NCBI GenBank assembly: GCA_016938795.1
Contig: JAFGTZ010000216.1
Location: forward strand, 1 to 7,749
Direction: 5' to 3'
Origin: Chromatiaceae bacterium
Lineage (GTDB): Bacteria; Pseudomonadota; Gammaproteobacteria; Chromatiales; Chromatiaceae
DNA length: 7,749 bases
Part shown: one piece after another, positions 7,632 to 7,749 of the stretch
Position numbering within the stretch: position 1 is the first letter of the stretch
Layout of the letters: each line of letters opens with the position of its first letter
Notes under the pieces: model-generated
Databases searched by the model: none
Told to the model about the DNA's origin: nothing
What the model saw: the letters and a program-made list of their open reading frames with translations, nothing else
Translations under genes and position numbers: made by a program

Positions 7632-7749
7632 GACGCTTTCCTCTCGTTGATTATTTTCCCGACGGAATGCCGGGACACACCAGCGAACTCATCCACATGA
7701 GCGCCGGACCACAGCTTCTCGCCTTGATGCAAAGTAGCCAGCGACTTGA
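7632..7749. other. Upstream region, no gene assigned
   Basis: Contains the ribosome-binding site of the coiled-coil gene and an imperfect inverted repeat at 7657-7675 (TCCCG and CGGGA arms, one internal mismatch, AT-rich flank at 7650-7656). No convincing -35/-10 or sigma-54 promoter could be placed. One minus-strand frame is open from the window edge for about 40 codons and would stop by overlapping the coiled-coil start (TGCTGA), so the 3' end of another gene cannot be excluded. Nothing in its translation is recognisable. Confidence 0.4.
7640..7645 (-). promoter_or_regulatory. Ribosome-binding site of the coiled-coil gene
   Basis: The minus strand reads GAGAGG followed by AAAGCGTC and then the ATG at 7629-7631, an 8-base spacing typical of a strong bacterial Shine-Dalgarno site. 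It supports the 96-residue start. Confidence 0.75.

Noticed and set aside
7350..7700. A plus-strand open frame of 116 codons opposite the coiled-coil gene, with hydrophobic stretches.
   Set aside because: It mirrors a Lys/Glu-rich coiled-coil gene, whose antisense naturally reads as Leu/Phe/Ser. The minus-strand gene has a good ribosome-binding site and a recognisable family pattern.
7725..7745. A sigma-54-like promoter on the minus strand (CTGGC followed by TTTGCA).
   Set aside because: The spacing between the GG and GC elements is 7 bases rather than the required 10.
7697..7749. A plus-strand ATG followed by 17 open codons running off the window edge (MSAGPQLLALMQSSQRL).
   Set aside because: No Shine-Dalgarno sequence precedes it and the fragment is too short to recognise; a divergent gene start cannot be supported.

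Overview
The window is almost entirely one very large, high-GC gene on the minus strand, preceded by one small minus-strand gene. The large gene starts with GTG at 7243-7245 and stays open for 2415 codons to base 1, where the window cuts it. Its protein matches the cyclic beta-1,2-glucan synthase family (CGS; NdvB/ChvB type). It has a conserved N-terminal cytoplasmic region, a membrane-embedded GT84 glycosyltransferase with an intact DxD / D / RxxRW catalytic set, a glycoamylase-like region, and two GH94-type beta-supersandwich modules. The GH94 catalytic barrel that should follow lies beyond base 1.

Layout, read along the minus strand from the right edge: 7749-7632 is a short upstream region with no confidently assignable gene. 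7631-7341 encodes a 96-residue charged coiled-coil protein of the sll1863-like stress-response type. 7340-7246 is a 95-base gap containing a strong stem-loop and the ribosome-binding site of the synthase. 7245-1 is the CGS gene.

The organism looks like a high-GC proteobacterium. The coiled-coil gene is of a type I associate with purple sulfur bacteria and related Gammaproteobacteria (Chromatiaceae), but there is no rRNA or other marker here, so this placement is only an inference. CGS is best known from Alphaproteobacteria (Rhizobium, Agrobacterium, Brucella).

The two genes run in the same direction and may share a transcript. CGS enzymes make periplasmic cyclic glucans used in hypo-osmotic adaptation and host interaction. 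sll1863-type proteins are linked to salt and other stresses, so an envelope or osmotic stress unit is a reasonable but untested reading. I found no insertion sequence, CRISPR array, tRNA, rRNA or phage gene. Long open frames on the opposite strand are codon-bias shadows. The least explained item is the leader of the CGS gene, where four short arms can form mutually exclusive pairings around the Shine-Dalgarno sequence.
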